Numbered from the stretch's first letter, positions 42,613-53,994 are shown. The stretch is DNA of 64,000 nt from Paralithodes platypus (GCA_032716605.1 CM064519.1:23327688-23391687), one strand, 5' to 3'. Numbers and translations are program-made. Notes: generated by a model from the letters alone, not told the origin.

Positions 42613-43290
42613 AATAATACCAAGGAGTCAATGTTGCATGGTGGAAATAATACTGGAATTATTAGATCTGCTTAGATTTGGCAAAATAGGATCTAGTCAT
42701 GCATCGTTTATTTTAAATAAACTGCAGTTGCCTTTTATGTAAGAAATAGTCTAGTGAATTATTACTCGGTGTCACTGGGTATAATTACTTGGTAATTTTT
42801 TTTAGTCAGGTATAGCCTTTTTAGAAAGGGAAAGAAAATTTGTACAGTACTTGTTTCCTGGAAATTAATTACAATTATGTAGTTAGTGAGAATCTACTTA
42901 GTAGGTGAACCTGAAACTTCTAGAGTTTTGCCCAGTGAACTCATCTTAAAGATTACGGGTTTGTTAGTCGAGTGAAGGGAGTAACAGGCGAGATGGTTAG
43001 ATCTACCCTGGCCTTGAAATCTGGAATACTGTTCATCTCCCGCTGTGGTATCACTTGGCCGGGAGGGAACGTTTTGATGATGTCCAGATTCTTCTCTGGT
43101 AACGCAGCGCATTACCTGAGCCTGTGGATCATACCAAGGAGTCAATGTTGCATAGAGAGATGTAAATAGTACTTATTAGGCCTACTTAACTTGGGCAAAA
43201 TTAGGATCTAGCCTTGTATTGTTTACTTTAAATAAGCTAATTAGATAGAAGTACTTATGTAAGCTCTCGTTTCTATCGTAAGTCTGATAG
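42613..43290. repeat. Direct repeats, possible DIRS-like terminal region
   Basis: ATACCAAGGAGTCAATGTTGCAT occurs (in two parts of at most 20 shared bases) at about 42618 and 43133, followed in both by related sequence (GGCAAAATAGGATCTAG and GGCAAAATTAGGATCTAG). The period is about 515 bp. With 40810-41065 this suggests two copies of a roughly 500-bp direct repeat, the first broken by the LINE. Non-coding. Confidence 0.6.
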
Positions 43291-43299
43291 TTATGTTAA

Positions 43300-43483
43300 T
43301 TACTGGTAGCCGGGCCTGTCTCTAATATGGTATGACATATCCTTATTATAATGTGACCAAGCCTATGGTACCCGGCAATAATTTCCATTTGATTCCATTA
43401 TTGGAACCCTGGTTTGTCTTTATTCAAGTGTGAAAAAGCTTAGGGTACCCGGTAAAATAATATCTGTTACTCTTACTGTTACT
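43300..43483. repeat. GTACCCGG-motif region, left part
   Basis: CCTATGGTACCCGGCAATAA and TAGGGTACCCGGTAAAATA; the same phrases recur to the right of the CR1 copy at 45150-45950. Confidence 0.6.
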
Positions 43484-45134
43484 CGGACTTGTTCTTGTCA
43501 TCTTACAGTATCTTACAGTAGATCCTCTGGAAAAAGGCAAACTATGCCTGTGTATCCAGCTCAGTACCAGTACTTGCACTGCTGCGGTCGTTCACGGTGT
43601 TGGCGGCGGCGGTAGCAGACGCAACATTTTTACTATTCTGTATTTTTGTTTTATAATCAAACTTCAAATCTTGTCTTCCCCATGCTTTATCAAGATTACT
43701 TTCAAACTCCCTTATTGATTCGGAATCGACTACATACTGGGGCAGTGCGTTCCACTCGTTTACCACTCTATCACAAAATGAGTTCTTTGCCTTCTCAAGC
43801 CTATTTCTTTCTTTGTAAATTTTCTTAGAGTGTCCTCTCGTTCTTGTTCCCTCCCGCATCAAGAAGATACCTTCACACACATCCTCATCGTACTTTCCTG
43901 ACACTATCTTAAAAGTCTCTATCATATCCCCTCTCTTTCTCCTATATGCCAGTGTCGGAAGCCCCAGTGTCCTCAACCTCTGCTCATAGCCCGTGTTCTT
44001 CAACGTTGGTACCAGCTTGCTAGCTCTCCTCTGCACTTTCTCCACTGCTTCTATATCCTTTACCATATATGGAGCCCACACCTGGTTCGCATATTCCAGG
44101 TGTGGCCTAACCAGCGCTGTATAGAGATTCCTGAAGATTTCTTCGTCAAGTGACACAAATGTCCTCCTTATCAGCCCTACAATTCTATTGGCTTTGTTTA
44201 TCTTTTCCGCTAAATGTTCTGAGAAATTTAACTTATTGTCTATCACTACTCCTATATCCTTTTTTGCACTCACTTCCTCCATCGCTTCATACATACTGTA
44301 TCCTACCTTGTCTATCTTGCTGGTCCCAATCCGCATGTACTTGCATTTTTTTGGATGAAAAGGCATTAACCAATGCTCAGACCATCCCTTCATGCCCTCC
44401 ACATCTCCTTGAAGCAAACCCATATCTTCCTTACTCCTCACTCTTCTATACAGTTTAGTGTCATCCGCATACAGGTATACCTCACTTCCATTAGTTATAA
44501 CTTCAGGCAAGTCGTTGATAAATATAACGAACAGCAGTGGTCCCAACACAAATCCCTGAGGTACCCCACTTGTAATTTCCCTCCATCCCGAGCCTATTCC
44601 ATTCACCAGTACCCTCTGTCTCCGATCTTTCAGGAAGGCTTCTATCCATTTCACACATTTCTCCCCTATATTATAGCTTCTAACTTTCTCTATTAACCTT
44701 TTATGTGGGACCTTATCGAAGGCCTTCATAAAATCGCAATATACCACGTCTATTACATCACCATCTTCTAGAATTTGCATCCAATCATCTACCACCTTAA
44801 TTAGCTGTAGTACCGTCGACCTCCCCGGCAAGAATCCGAACTGTCTCCCACTGAAAAGTTGGTTTGACTTCATATGATCCATTATTCCTTCTCTAATTAC
44901 CGTTTCCATTAGTTTACACACAACACTTGTCAAACTGACTGGTCTATAATTCCCTGGGTCATTTCTCTTTCCCTTCTTAAATATAGCTGTTATGTTCGCC
45001 TCTCTCCAGTCCATCGGGATTTGTCCTGTATTAAACGATACCTCAAATAACATTTTCAATGGCTCTACTAACATCTCCCCTCCTTCCTTTATGTCATAGT
45101 ATGACAAGGCTTTGGGTAACACAGCACCCATATG
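43484..45134 (-). CDS. CR1-like LINE reverse transcriptase, 5'-truncated but open
   Basis: A 529-codon uninterrupted frame (45131-43542) without a true start: it opens in the RT fingers. Motifs: MDWREANITAIFKKGKRNDP, NYRPVSLTSVVCKLMET, FGFLPGRSTVLQL, YCDFMKAFDKVPHKRLIE, SGVPQGFVLGPLLFVIFIND and the catalytic YLYADDTKLY at about 44475. The C-terminal part includes RPHLEYANQVWAPYMVKDIE and SFCDRVVNEWNALPQYVVDS. The 3' end is a repeated TTACAGTA at 43504-43520, typical of CR1. The open frame implies a young insertion. It makes no element-encoded endonuclease, so it cannot move alone. Confidence 0.9.
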
Positions 45135-45960
45135 GTGGTCTCAATTTTTTCGGTACCCGGGCCTGTCATAGTGAAACTATGAACTATGTCATGGTGCCCG
45201 GTATTGTAATATGTTTCTAATATGTTAAGACATCCTTATTATAGTATGACCAAGCCTAGAGTACCCGGCAATAATCCTAAACACAGCAAATAACAAGAGA
45301 AACCTTACATGACAAGGTCACTGTTGTTCCAGCTGATCTGTTTAAACATTCAAGGTTGAGTATGAAAACGCATACTAGTAAACGTATGAAACGCACTTAA
45401 ACAGGTGCCGTTTCAAAGGCCTGATATTTGCTTTGGTAAAATGATACCATCCGGGGATATTGGTATTCGGGTTATTGGTACCTTACATAACATGGTCACT
45501 GTTGGTCCAGCTCGTGACAGCCGGCTACGGTCTATTAGTATTCGGGGCTGTCTAGGTAAGGCCTAGAGTTCCCGGTAAATGTTGTCTTGGAATCTGGGTT
45601 TGTCATCGTCGTGACAGCCTCCAGAGTACCCGGCTATGGCCTATTAGTAATCGGGGCTGTCTAGGTAAGGCCTAGAGTTGCCGGTAACTGTTGTCTTGGA
45701 ATCCGGGTTTGTCATCGTCGTGACAGCCTCCAGAGTACCCGGCTATGGCTTAGTAGTACCCTGGGCTGTTTTTATATTTTATATGGATTATAATACACCC
45801 CGGGAATATTTAGTTTTTTAAAAGTCTCCAGAGTAACCGGCCGTAGCCTATTGGTACCGGGGACTGTTTTTTATACTGGATCTGTCTTTTACTGGGAGTA
45901 TTGGTACCCGGGACTAGATAAGGTCTAGGGTACTCGGGGGCTTGAGAATTTTCAACAAGG
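45135..45960. repeat. Irregular GTACCCGG-motif array
   Basis: At least ten occurrences of (A/G)GTACCCGG or one-base variants at irregular spacing, including two near-identical units of about 110 bp: GTGACAGCCTCCAGAGTACC with GTCTAGGTAAGGCCTAGAGT at 45540-45640 and 45650-45750. Non-coding. Possibly a decayed minisatellite. Confidence 0.7.
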
Positions 45961-46034
45961 GCATGGACTTTGCACTCGTAAGGTTAGGCCTACTCGGCCA
46001 CGAGTGTATTTTGGCGATCCTTTATGTAACTTGT

Positions 46035-46260
46035 ACATGTTTTTTAAATTCTTATATCTTTGTAAGTCAGTGAGATATAAACATGTTTTGTTAATCATTT
46101 ATATCTTTGTAAGTCAGTGAGATATAATTTTTTTTTTTTTTTTAATTCTTATATCTTTCAATTTTTTATATCTTTGTAAGTCAGTGAGATATATATATAT
46201 ATATATTTTTTTTTTTAATTCTTATATCTTTGTAAATCAGTGAGATATATTCAATCAAGA
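46035..46260. repeat. Tandem hairpin-forming repeat
   Basis: ATATCTTTGTAAGTCAGTGA followed by GATATA occurs four times (about 46052, 46101, 46169, 46229), the last with AAATCAGT. Each unit starts TATATCT and ends AGATATA and can fold on itself. T-rich spacers and a TA run separate them. Confidence 0.8.
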
Positions 46261-47040
46261 TTTTATTGCGAGTACTTTGGCTACTAATTGTTGTAGGCTT
46301 ACTTGGTACCCTTTGGAAAAAATAAATACGAGTGCCTAAAAAGTAGTACAAAATAGGCTACTATAAAAAGGTTGATAATGCATTTGAGCATCACAATATT
46401 ATGTCATCAGCCATAAATATTTGGCGGTTAATAATGAAAATATTGTCTTGAAGACAAATAATGTATGAAAAGGCACTCTTGATTGAATAATGTAAGGCAT
46501 TAAGAATTCTACCATCACATAGAAAGTTTTGATGGTAGGTACTGAAGGTATTGCCGTTGATATGGTAAGAACCATTTATATTCTACAATGTGTGATAAAT
46601 TAATGAGTAACTTAGCAGTGATTGGTTATGAAAATAACCCCTAGCTGGGTACAACTATGGGGAGAACAAGCAAAGAACTAAAATTCTATGGATTTGACAC
46701 TACTGTAATATAGTACTCAACACTTAAGGAAATAAATATCAGTTACATTGTTAATACAGAAAAAAGGGGACACTGCAGCTAGAGAGCCAAGGCTCGTATG
46801 ATAATAACATTTAGTTGGAGTGGCGTCCTGAATACACTAACGTCGACCAGCCTGGAAAACTAAGTCCTTGCTTATTCAGGTTTACAAGTGAATACGATTA
46901 CGAAAAATACATTCCTAAACGCATATACAAATCAATATGCAATTAGACTCACTATGGACTAAAAGCTGATGCGTTTAGGAGGGGCTATGTAAACTGAAAT
47001 AGGGAGCACGGAATAGTTGTTGTTTCCAGCTGGCCGGCGG
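46261..47040. other. Unassigned sequence
   Basis: No gene or repeat recognised. A 20-bp-class inverted repeat TCCTAAACGCAT...ATGCGTTTAGGA lies at about 46912-46981. Confidence 0.45.
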
Positions 47041-47288
47041 TCGAGAGAGGTCGCTCCTGGGCAGGAGGAGGTATGAGTCAGGCTCATGGGAAGCAGAGGA
47101 AGATCGGAATGCGCTGAGGTGCGGTGTTCAAACTGTGTTAATTCTTTTCTTTTTTATTTCCTACTTTTCAGTGGCTCCGTCTCAATAGGAATGATTAAGG
47201 GGTACCCTCTAAGATGATCTTGGTTCTTGAGCGCCGTAATCGAGGTTAATCCGGGCTCTGAGGAGCCCAGAACGAGGCCATATTATCA
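47041..47288 (-). mobile_element. Inverted relative of the fold-back MITE interior
   Basis: GGTCGCTCCTGGGCAGGAGG through AACGAGGCCATATTATCATA matches 28480-28740 in reverse complement with few changes. It leads directly into the right 41-bp inverted repeat. Confidence 0.85.
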
Positions 47289-47329
47289 TAGGCTCTTACG
47301 TCATTGACGTAAGGAGCCACCAATAAATT
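47289..47329 (-). repeat. 41-bp terminal inverted repeat, right copy
   Basis: Exact reverse complement of 28863-28903. Next to it, at 47331, the CR1 sequence interrupted at 28400 resumes. Confidence 0.9.
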
Positions 47330-47330
47330 G

Positions 47331-47435
47331 TCCCAATCCGCATGTAGCCTACTTGCATTTTTTTGGATGAAAAGGCATTAATCAATGTTCAGACCATCCC
47401 TTCATGCACTCCACATCTCCTTGAAGCAAACCAAA
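47331..47435 (-). pseudogene. CR1-like LINE fragment (continuation of 27472-28400)
   Basis: TCCCAATCCGCATG through CACATCTCCTTGAAGCAAAC matches 44333-44417 of the open CR1 copy, immediately adjacent in CR1 coordinates to the part that ends at 28400, and in the same orientation. Confidence 0.85.
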
Positions 47436-47514
47436 CTCGCCTTTGCATACTATGCATACAAATTTATCAAATTGGGACTTCTTCCTCGGTAGAGGTCCCT
47501 TTATTCTAGTGCAG

Positions 47515-47620
47515 CGCTTCTTCCTGTGGGGGCGCTCGGTTATGGCCTTGGCCTTGCTCGGGACCTTGGGGCTGCTCGGCCAGACAGCCTGAGGAACAGC
47601 AACAACAACAACAACAATCC
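47515..47620 (+). mobile_element. 3' end of a LINE with (AAC)n tail
   Basis: GGGGGCGCTCGGTTATGGCC, TTGGGGCTGCTCGGCC and a tail CAACAACAACAACAAC. Same 3' end as 53255-53485 and, inverted, the LINE at 47771. Confidence 0.75.
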
Positions 47621-47770
47621 TGTGGTGTAGCTAGCAGCGGCAGACGCTACACCGAATTGAATTCGCGCCCACCCCTTTTTGTACATACAGTACTGCACAT
47701 GGGTATACACGTCTTGTTTTCTACCATTCCAAGACCTAACCTACTGTGTAAAACATCGGTTTTACACATA

Positions 47771-48890
47771 ATGTTGTTGTTGTTGTTGTTGTTCCCTAAG
47801 CTGCCTGGCCGAACAGCCCCGAGTCCCTGAGAAAGGCCATGGCCACGATCGGGCTTTCCCACAGAGCTCTCATTGAGTGTAGATTGTGTTGTTGGCGTAA
47901 GTGGTTGTGTGAAATGCAGTCTTCTATGATGTGTTCAATGGTATGGGGTGCTGTGTTACATCCCGGGCAGGCGTCGACAACGGAGTCATCCAGTCTCTTC
48001 TGATAGCTCAGGAGAGCTGGATGGTGTCCGCATCTCAGCCTGGCCAGGTGGACTCTGTCCTCGCGAGGAAGGGAGGATTCGGAAGGATGGATTTCGGGAG
48101 GTCGTGCATGCAGCTGCGTGTTGTCTGTGAGTGAGTGGATGGATCGGTGAGAGATATGAGTATGGATGTGCTTCTGGAAGTTGGTTCGGGGTGGGCAGGG
48201 AGGGAGAGAGGACAATAATTGTGTGTGATACCGTGTGCTGGGTGTTGTTTTGATATTTCTTGGTGTCTGTGGGTGTGTTGCCATGTAGTTTAGTGGGTGG
48301 TCTTGGTTCGTGGAGGCTGCTGCCAGGAATTGAGTGCCTCTGATATCCAGATGGTCTTTGACTTTGAGAATTTTGGTTTCTTGATGTAGGTGATCTGTGG
48401 GTGAAGTAGCTGTGCAGCCTGTAATGATCTTCAGGGCTTTGTTTTGAATAGTCTGTAAGGTCTTATGATGTGTTTCAGCTAGGTTAGAAGCCCAGGCTGG
48501 GCTTGCGTATTCCATCACTGATCTTATGTATTGTTTATATACTGTGGTGGTAGTTTCTTTGTTGTGTCCAAATTTTGTGTGAGCAAGTGACCTGAGGGCG
48601 TTAAGTCTGGGTGTCAGTTTCTTTTTAATGTTTGTGGTGTGCTGTTTGAATGTCATATGAGTATCATATGTTACTCCTAGGATTTTGGGTGTGTGTGTAT
48701 GTGTTAGGGGTGTGTTGTTTATGGTGAGTTGAGGGATGTATTCGTGTTCTCCTGTCCAACTTGTGAGCAGGGTTGCGGTGGATTTGGCTGGGGCTAGATT
48801 AAGTCTGTTTGTAGTGCACCAACCATGTAGTGTGTTGAGATAGGGTTGAAGGAGATCTGTTGCTCTTTTTGGGTCACACATAATACACAT
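47771..48890 (-). pseudogene. Jockey-like LINE C-terminal half with (AAC)n tail
   Basis: Long open frame reading leftward from about 48890 to 47796; upstream of that the frame continues only in unrelated sequence. Contains ILGVTYDTHMTFKQHTTNIK and YKQYIRSVMEYASPAWASNL (RT thumb region), and a CCHC zinc knuckle CPGCNTAPHTIEHIIEDC near the end, then GLFGQAA and stop. The 3' tail is (GTT)n on the plus strand at 47772-47792. No RT catalytic box, so 5'-truncated. Largely undamaged, hence fairly recent. Confidence 0.85.
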
Positions 48891-49035
48891 AATGTATCGT
48901 AGGCTTGTGCATAAACATTTAAATGTCTTAAAAATAGCATAATGCTTAGTGTGCGGAATTTCGTGTGAGTACCCTAGGTTTGAGTCATTGGAGTACCACA
49001 TGTATTAATTCTGGCTCTGTTCTCGTGTCGGCCAC

Positions 49036-49037
49036 CC

Positions 49038-49066
<29 letters not shown>
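49036..49066. repeat. A-tract
   Basis: About 30 A residues after GTCGGCCACCCCT; possibly the tail of a retroposed sequence reading rightward whose body I cannot identify. Confidence 0.7.
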
Positions 49067-49071
<5 letters not shown>

Positions 49072-49261
49072 GGAAGGTGCCAGAGTACTGTATATGCATA
49101 CACATACATACATTCATAAGTTTATATTGTAAGTTAATTGGTGGGTTGAAAACAAATATGAATTTATTTATATCAACCCTTAATCCTATACTTACTATGC
49201 CCTCTCTCCATCCTCTGAACTTGGCCTCGGCATCCCGCACACTAACTACAATAAGTACTAA

Positions 49262-49385
49262 GTTTAAGTACTAAGTCAGCTGCATATAGCAGTTCCCAGG
49301 GGAGCCCAGTTTTGAAATCTCCAGATAGTGCCTCCAGAACCATAACAAAGAGGAGAGGGCTTAGCCAGGTTGAGCCAGCATCCGA
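49262..49385 (-). pseudogene. RTE-like reverse-transcriptase fragment
   Basis: LSPLLFVMVLEALSGDFKTG followed by LPWELLYAADLVL: the RT palm with the catalytic box altered from YADD to YAAD. Only about 40 residues; flanks are unrelated. Confidence 0.7.
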
Positions 49386-49697
49386 GATAGGTATGCTCGG
49401 TGGGTCCGACAGGGCAGCAGAAGACACAGGTAGTGATGAAGCAGCGGTCATTGAGGAACCAGATGTGACAGGAGGGCTGGTTACGCAAAGGTTCGTCGTA
49501 GTACGAGTGGTGGAGGACGAAGGGATGGCCATATCCGGTCCAGTGATCGTCAACAGAGGGTCATAGGAGGGTGTGGTAAGTGAGGTAAGCCAAAAATAAC
49601 ACCTCGTATCAGTAGCCACGGCCACCTTTTTCAATCAGCTCGGCATGAGAAGAGGGTCAATGGGGACCGATACCCTATTAGAGAGGGGCTGCCTCCC

Positions 49698-50186
49698 TTA
49701 ACCCTTCCTCCCCGGGCTGTCTTAGCTAATGACGGTCGCCCCTTCCCGGGCGATATGGCCGAAAAACGTCTAGGCCTAGGCTACCGTATTTATTTTTATT
49801 TTCACTGCTAGAACATTCCCACTCATCTATAATCGTAGTGCGGTTTTCAATCTGTATTTTGGCATTGAGTAGAGCTCTGTAAGTCAACTGGTTCAGTTGT
49901 GATGACGATTTCAGTGGAGCCAATATTGGAGAGATGTTGCCAATATGGGGGCTTTTTAGACACTAATTTCGTCATGACGTCAGAACAATAACATTGAGGA
50001 GTCTTCTCCTTCTTGTTTTCGGAGGTGCGGTGACGAACGCTTGGGTTTGTTGACATACGTCGTACGCACGGCGTTCGGACCAAGCTTAATTAGGCTATTA
50101 AGCTCATGCCTTAGATAAGGCATACCGGGTAGCGGCCCTTCTTTCATGCTGTCTTTACCTAAGGCAGCCCGGGTAGGAAGGGTTAA
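49698..50186. mobile_element. TTAA MITE with TGCCTTA palindromes, copy 1
   Basis: TTAA at 49698-49701 and 50183-50186. Its subterminal pair lies at the right end: CCCGG boxes 44 bp apart, followed by TGCCTTAGGTAA-type sequence and TGCCTTATCTAAGGCA. ATGGCCGAAAAACGT and the core GTCAACTGGTTCAGTTG occur in reverse orientation to 18886. Sister copy at 53995-54483. Confidence 0.9.
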
Positions 50187-50191
50187 GGGCC

Positions 50192-50683
50192 TTAACCCTC
50201 TGTTCCCGGAAGGGCTCTTGAACGCCCATAAAAAAGCATACACGAGCTGCCCGGAAGGGCTCTTAAACACCCATGAGGTCAAAGCCTGTGAGCTTGGTGT
50301 GCGAGGCGTCGGTCCGACGCATGTAAACAACAGCCGGCTGGACCGACGCCCCGCATCTCCGGCCACAAGAAGGAGAGCGTCGCTTGTTCGTGTGTGCCTG
50401 TATGTTGTTGTTAAGTATCGAAAGTAGTGTAAAGTGGCTGTTTTTGCCATAAAGTTATCTCCAATGAAATCATCATCACAACTCAACCAGTTGACTTAGA
50501 GAGCTCTACTTAACGCCATTCTACAGGTAAATAACACAGCTACGCTTGGGGATGCGTGGGAATGCGGGAAGTACAGTAGTCAGAATAACAAATATACAGT
50601 AGCCTAGCCTAGACGTTTTTCGGCCAAAACACCCGGGTTTCGGGGAATATTTATGTAATGCGTAGCCGGGGCTGGAGGGTTAA
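50192..50683. mobile_element. TTAA MITE, subfamily of the autonomous piggyBac (copy 3)
   Basis: TTAA at 50192-50195 and 50680-50683; only GGGCC separates it from the MITE to its left. Same body and duplicated GGAAGGGCTCTTGAACGCCC-type site as 18886 and 33287. Confidence 0.92.
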
Positions 50684-51471
50684 GGGGAGGTTTTTAGTTT
50701 GTTCCCTAGACCTCCATCAATCTTAAAATTACACCCCCTAGACCGGCCTTTCAAGATAAATTTGTGCATTTTTCGGTAGAATAATGTCCCGGTCTCTTAT
50801 ATTACAGGCTCGCTATCACTTGCCAAGACAAAAAATCGACACCTAAGTGGTACGAAAGGTCTTAAAATTTACGGAAATGGGGCGAAAGATCTTTAACACC
50901 TTATTAGCGGGCTAGGCGGTCTAGCGGACCGTAGTGCGCAGCGGGGTGTTTTTACCCTAAATAGGGTTGTTTACGTGATCATTTTGATGCCTAAATAAGA
51001 CCCAGAGCATAAAACAAGTATCTATCCCTGAAAGGGCGTAAACAGAGCTTTCCAATGACACCCGAACCATCCTTGTACGACCGCTGGTTCTCTTGCAACG
51101 ATCGTGCAACACGAGTGCAAAAACCCTGTAATTAGGTAATTTCCCTGTGTGGCGAGTGACAGAGGGGAGGGAAGGGTGGGAGGCACCTCAGTTGGTCCAC
51201 CGCGGTGGTCGTGAGCGGTCATAGGGTTGCTAGGCTCCTCACACCGCTCAGCTCTCTCTCTCTCAGCAACATTACGTGCTGAAAATGGCGCACGACATAA
51301 GTTGTGAACCACCACTTAGTCCAAATTTATTTCACACGACATAAGTTGCGCGCCGCCAATTAAGGGTTAAATCGCCAAACTAATGGAGCGAACGTCTCAA
51401 AATCAATGGGGCTAAACATGAGAGAGAAAGGGGTCCAGAAAAAAATCCCTCAAGTAAAAATCTCCCCTTAA
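50680..51471. mobile_element. TTAA element with GGGGAG termini, containing a nested MITE
   Basis: TTAA at 50680-50683 (shared with the previous MITE) and 51468-51471; termini GGGGAGGTTTTTA and, inward from the right, GGGGAGATTTTTA. Split by the MITE at 50893-51370. Non-coding. Confidence 0.75.
50893..51370. mobile_element. TTAA MITE, 'TTAGCGGG' subfamily, copy 1
   Basis: TTAA at 50893-50896 and 51367-51370; left end CACCTTATTAGCGGGC, right end inward CCCTTAATTGGCGGCG. CAACTTATGTCGTG occurs twice near the right end, 44 bp apart on the minus strand. The interior (AAGACCCAGAGC, GACACCCGAACCATCCTT, TGCAACGATCGTGCAACACG) is shared with 57353-57740. Confidence 0.88.
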
Positions 51472-51849
51472 GGTGGGTGGCAATCGATCAATGAGGGTAA
51501 ATACCCATCCCAATGACAGCCCCAAAGTGTGGTGCCTTCGATTACTCGCAAATGTGGCATGGCTTATAATTATAACCTGATAAAAGGGGCCCGACTCAGA
51601 GGTACAGCCGTGCAGGGCCCGCTACGAGACAGTGTGGAAGGAGGGAAGAAATTAGAAAGGAAGAGGGCATAGTGCCCTTAAATAAGGAGCAGAGAACTAT
51701 TCAGTAGATCCCTCAATGAAAACCAAGACAGGAGGGGTGGCACCCTAACTCCAAAAGAGAGGAAGGGGGCCCAGCCCTTAACCTACAACGCTCCCCAAAT
51801 CATAAGGATACGAAGCTCCCCCACCACGATCAAGGTGGTTCCCATTATA
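51472..51849. other. Unassigned sequence
   Basis: GC-moderate sequence without gene, terminal repeat or microsatellite that I can identify. Confidence 0.4.
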
Positions 51850-52150
51850 CATACAGTATAAGGGTTGTACTTTCAGAAAGTGTGAAAAGAAACAACTTGA
51901 GATGGTTCGGCCGTATGGAAAGCGAGAGATTGACTAAGAGGGTGTACGAGAGCGAGGTGGAAGGATAGAGAGGGAGAGGTGCACCAAAGGAGAGGTGGAA
52001 GGATGGAGTGAGGAAGTATATGAATGAAGGCGGTGCTGGTTGGGAGGAGGGGCGTCGACTGACTGGGGACAGAGGTGCATGGGGGCGGTTCGTTCGTGGC
52101 CACACCTTCGGGGATTGCGGTGTCAGGCAATAGATAGATAGATAGACTTG
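51850..52150 (+). pseudogene. RTE-like LINE C-terminus with (TAGA)n tail
   Basis: NNLRWFGRMESERLTKRVYE, then KERWKDGVRKYMNEGGAGWE, the C-terminal tail seen after the RT in RTE-like proteins, ending at a stop followed directly by ATAGATAGATAGATAGA. One internal nonsense codon. Related to but distinct from 58297-61205. Confidence 0.75.
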
Positions 52151-52640
52151 TAGAAAAAAAAATCACAACAGAGGAATGGCACCAATGAGCAGCAGTTAAC
52201 AAAAAGGGGAAAGAAAATATATAGGCTATCATGAAACTTGAGTGGGTAAGGAAAGACATTAGCTAGTATGGGGATAATCCGAAGGATTCACTGTAAATAT
52301 CACTAAGACATAACTATTGAGAATTTATAACATAAGGATTATGAATACACAATCACACAAAATGTTTTGAGTTCACTTTTTATCTAAAATAATTACATTG
52401 TTATATTACATGTCCTAATTTATTTGTATATATTAAGTGAAACAAAAATGATTATAATTAAAGCATAAATATATTCAACATACAGTATAACATTTTTTAC
52501 TATCAAATATTATGTCAGTTGTGGCCAAGTTTCTGTGGAACTTGTTATAAATGTTCATAGCAAGTATTCAACATAGAAAAACATCGATCCTGCATTAATT
52601 TTGCTAGAGGTACAATTTATTATTGAAACAACTTCATAGA
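52151..52640. other. AT-rich unassigned sequence
   Basis: No gene or structured repeat seen. Confidence 0.4.
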
Positions 52641-52960
52641 TAACACTGGAGTATGGGTGAGGGCTGGTCCTATCCAGAGTGAGGTTTGGCATCCTCTACC
52701 CTACCTTAACCGTTTCTGTATCTCTTTTCCTGTACTACATTTCCTTCAAGGTGCTGGCGAGATCACCCGATTGGGTGGCACTGGGGGCATTGACCCGGGG
52801 GTGTAAGCCTGTAGGCTCATGACCCCACTGCCCTCTCAGAGATAGATTTCATCTCGCCCTGGCCCCTTCAGGGGCCCGAGCATCTGAAGTGGCTTCGGTC
52901 TACCGGACTCGGGACTGTTCGGCGAGGCAGTAGGGGGAACTACAACAATAACGTATTTCT
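52641..52960 (+). mobile_element. Diverged LINE 3' end with (AAC)n-type tail
   Basis: GGGGCCCGAGCATCTGAAGT, CTTCGGTCTACCGGACTCGG, TGTTCGGCGAGGCAGT and a tail CTACAACAATAAC resemble 53255-53485. Preceded at 52650-52735 by the inverted partner of the repeat at 24190-24240. Confidence 0.55.
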
Positions 52961-53254
52961 ATTCGATTTCATGTCAGAATAGTAGTGTTTGGTATGGAGA
53001 ATTTTATGATTAATTAAACACAGGCAAAATTATGGCAGTGCCAACTTTAGCGATCTCTACTTTAGGGATTAAATTTTAAACTAAATACATTATTTTAATG
53101 TTTTAGAGTAGCGTGGTGGATGGACTAATGTTGTATGTAAGCCATTCTATCATTGGCCAATATCACTTCCACTCGACTTTATTGCATAAATATTTACATA
53201 TCATTTGTGCAGAAGGAAAGGCACTGAACCTGAGGCTTTTCAAATCAGTAAGAA

Positions 53255-53485
53255 GCATTACCACTTTGCTGGGCACAGGGCCCTGGGCGGGGCTTTGGTT
53301 TCCCGGGCGTTTCCGCACCCTCCTTAGCTCCCCGCCATGGAGTGGCTTCGGTCACCCAGGCTTTATTGTGGTCGGCAGGGAGGGTTCTGTGGGGGCGCTC
53401 GGTTATGGCCTTGGCCTTGCTTGGGGCCTTGGGGCTGTTCGGCCAGGCAGCTTGGGGAACAGCAACAACAACAACCACTTTGCTT
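53255..53485 (+). mobile_element. LINE 3' end with (AAC)n tail
   Basis: GGCTTCGGTCACCCAGGC, GGGGGCGCTCGGTTATGGCC, GGGCTGTTCGGCCAGGCAGC and AACAGCAACAACAACAACC; shares the C-terminal codons GLFGQAAWG with the LINE at 47771. Short plus-strand frames here belong to this LINE end. Confidence 0.75.
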
Positions 53486-53994
53486 CTATGGCTATCAAAC
53501 TTGACAGAGCTGAATGGGGCATATTTTATATCTAAGTCAAATAATTACAACCACTACAAGTCCATACTCAGAAAAGGTAGTGGCATATACAGTACATGAA
53601 TTTGTGTTATGCTTTATTGGCCTACCTAAGACCCCTCAGGACGTCACTTAGAGTCAGAGAATTGAAGTTATTTTCCTGTGGCTCAAGCTTCAACCCATTC
53701 AATGTGATGTAATATTCATGTTGCTCTACTTAATAACATGGCAGGATTTTATCTATCTTTACACAGAAAATCAAGGAATCAATGGGTAACAAACTCTTAA
53801 ATTATTACGGTTGCACTTTCTCTTAACCCTTTCAGGTTCGGGGGTTGCCGTTTAGTATTCAAAATAGAATTATCTTACTCTCATAATTACCTCTTCAAAA
53901 TTTATTTTTCTGCCCACAACTCGCTCAAAGACAACTGCAGAGGTTGAAGTAATTAAACTAAAGTTTTCTAAACACCCCTGACGGTCACAAATGT
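53486..53994. other. AT-rich unassigned sequence
   Basis: No gene or repeat recognised between the LINE end and the next TTAA MITE. Confidence 0.4.
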
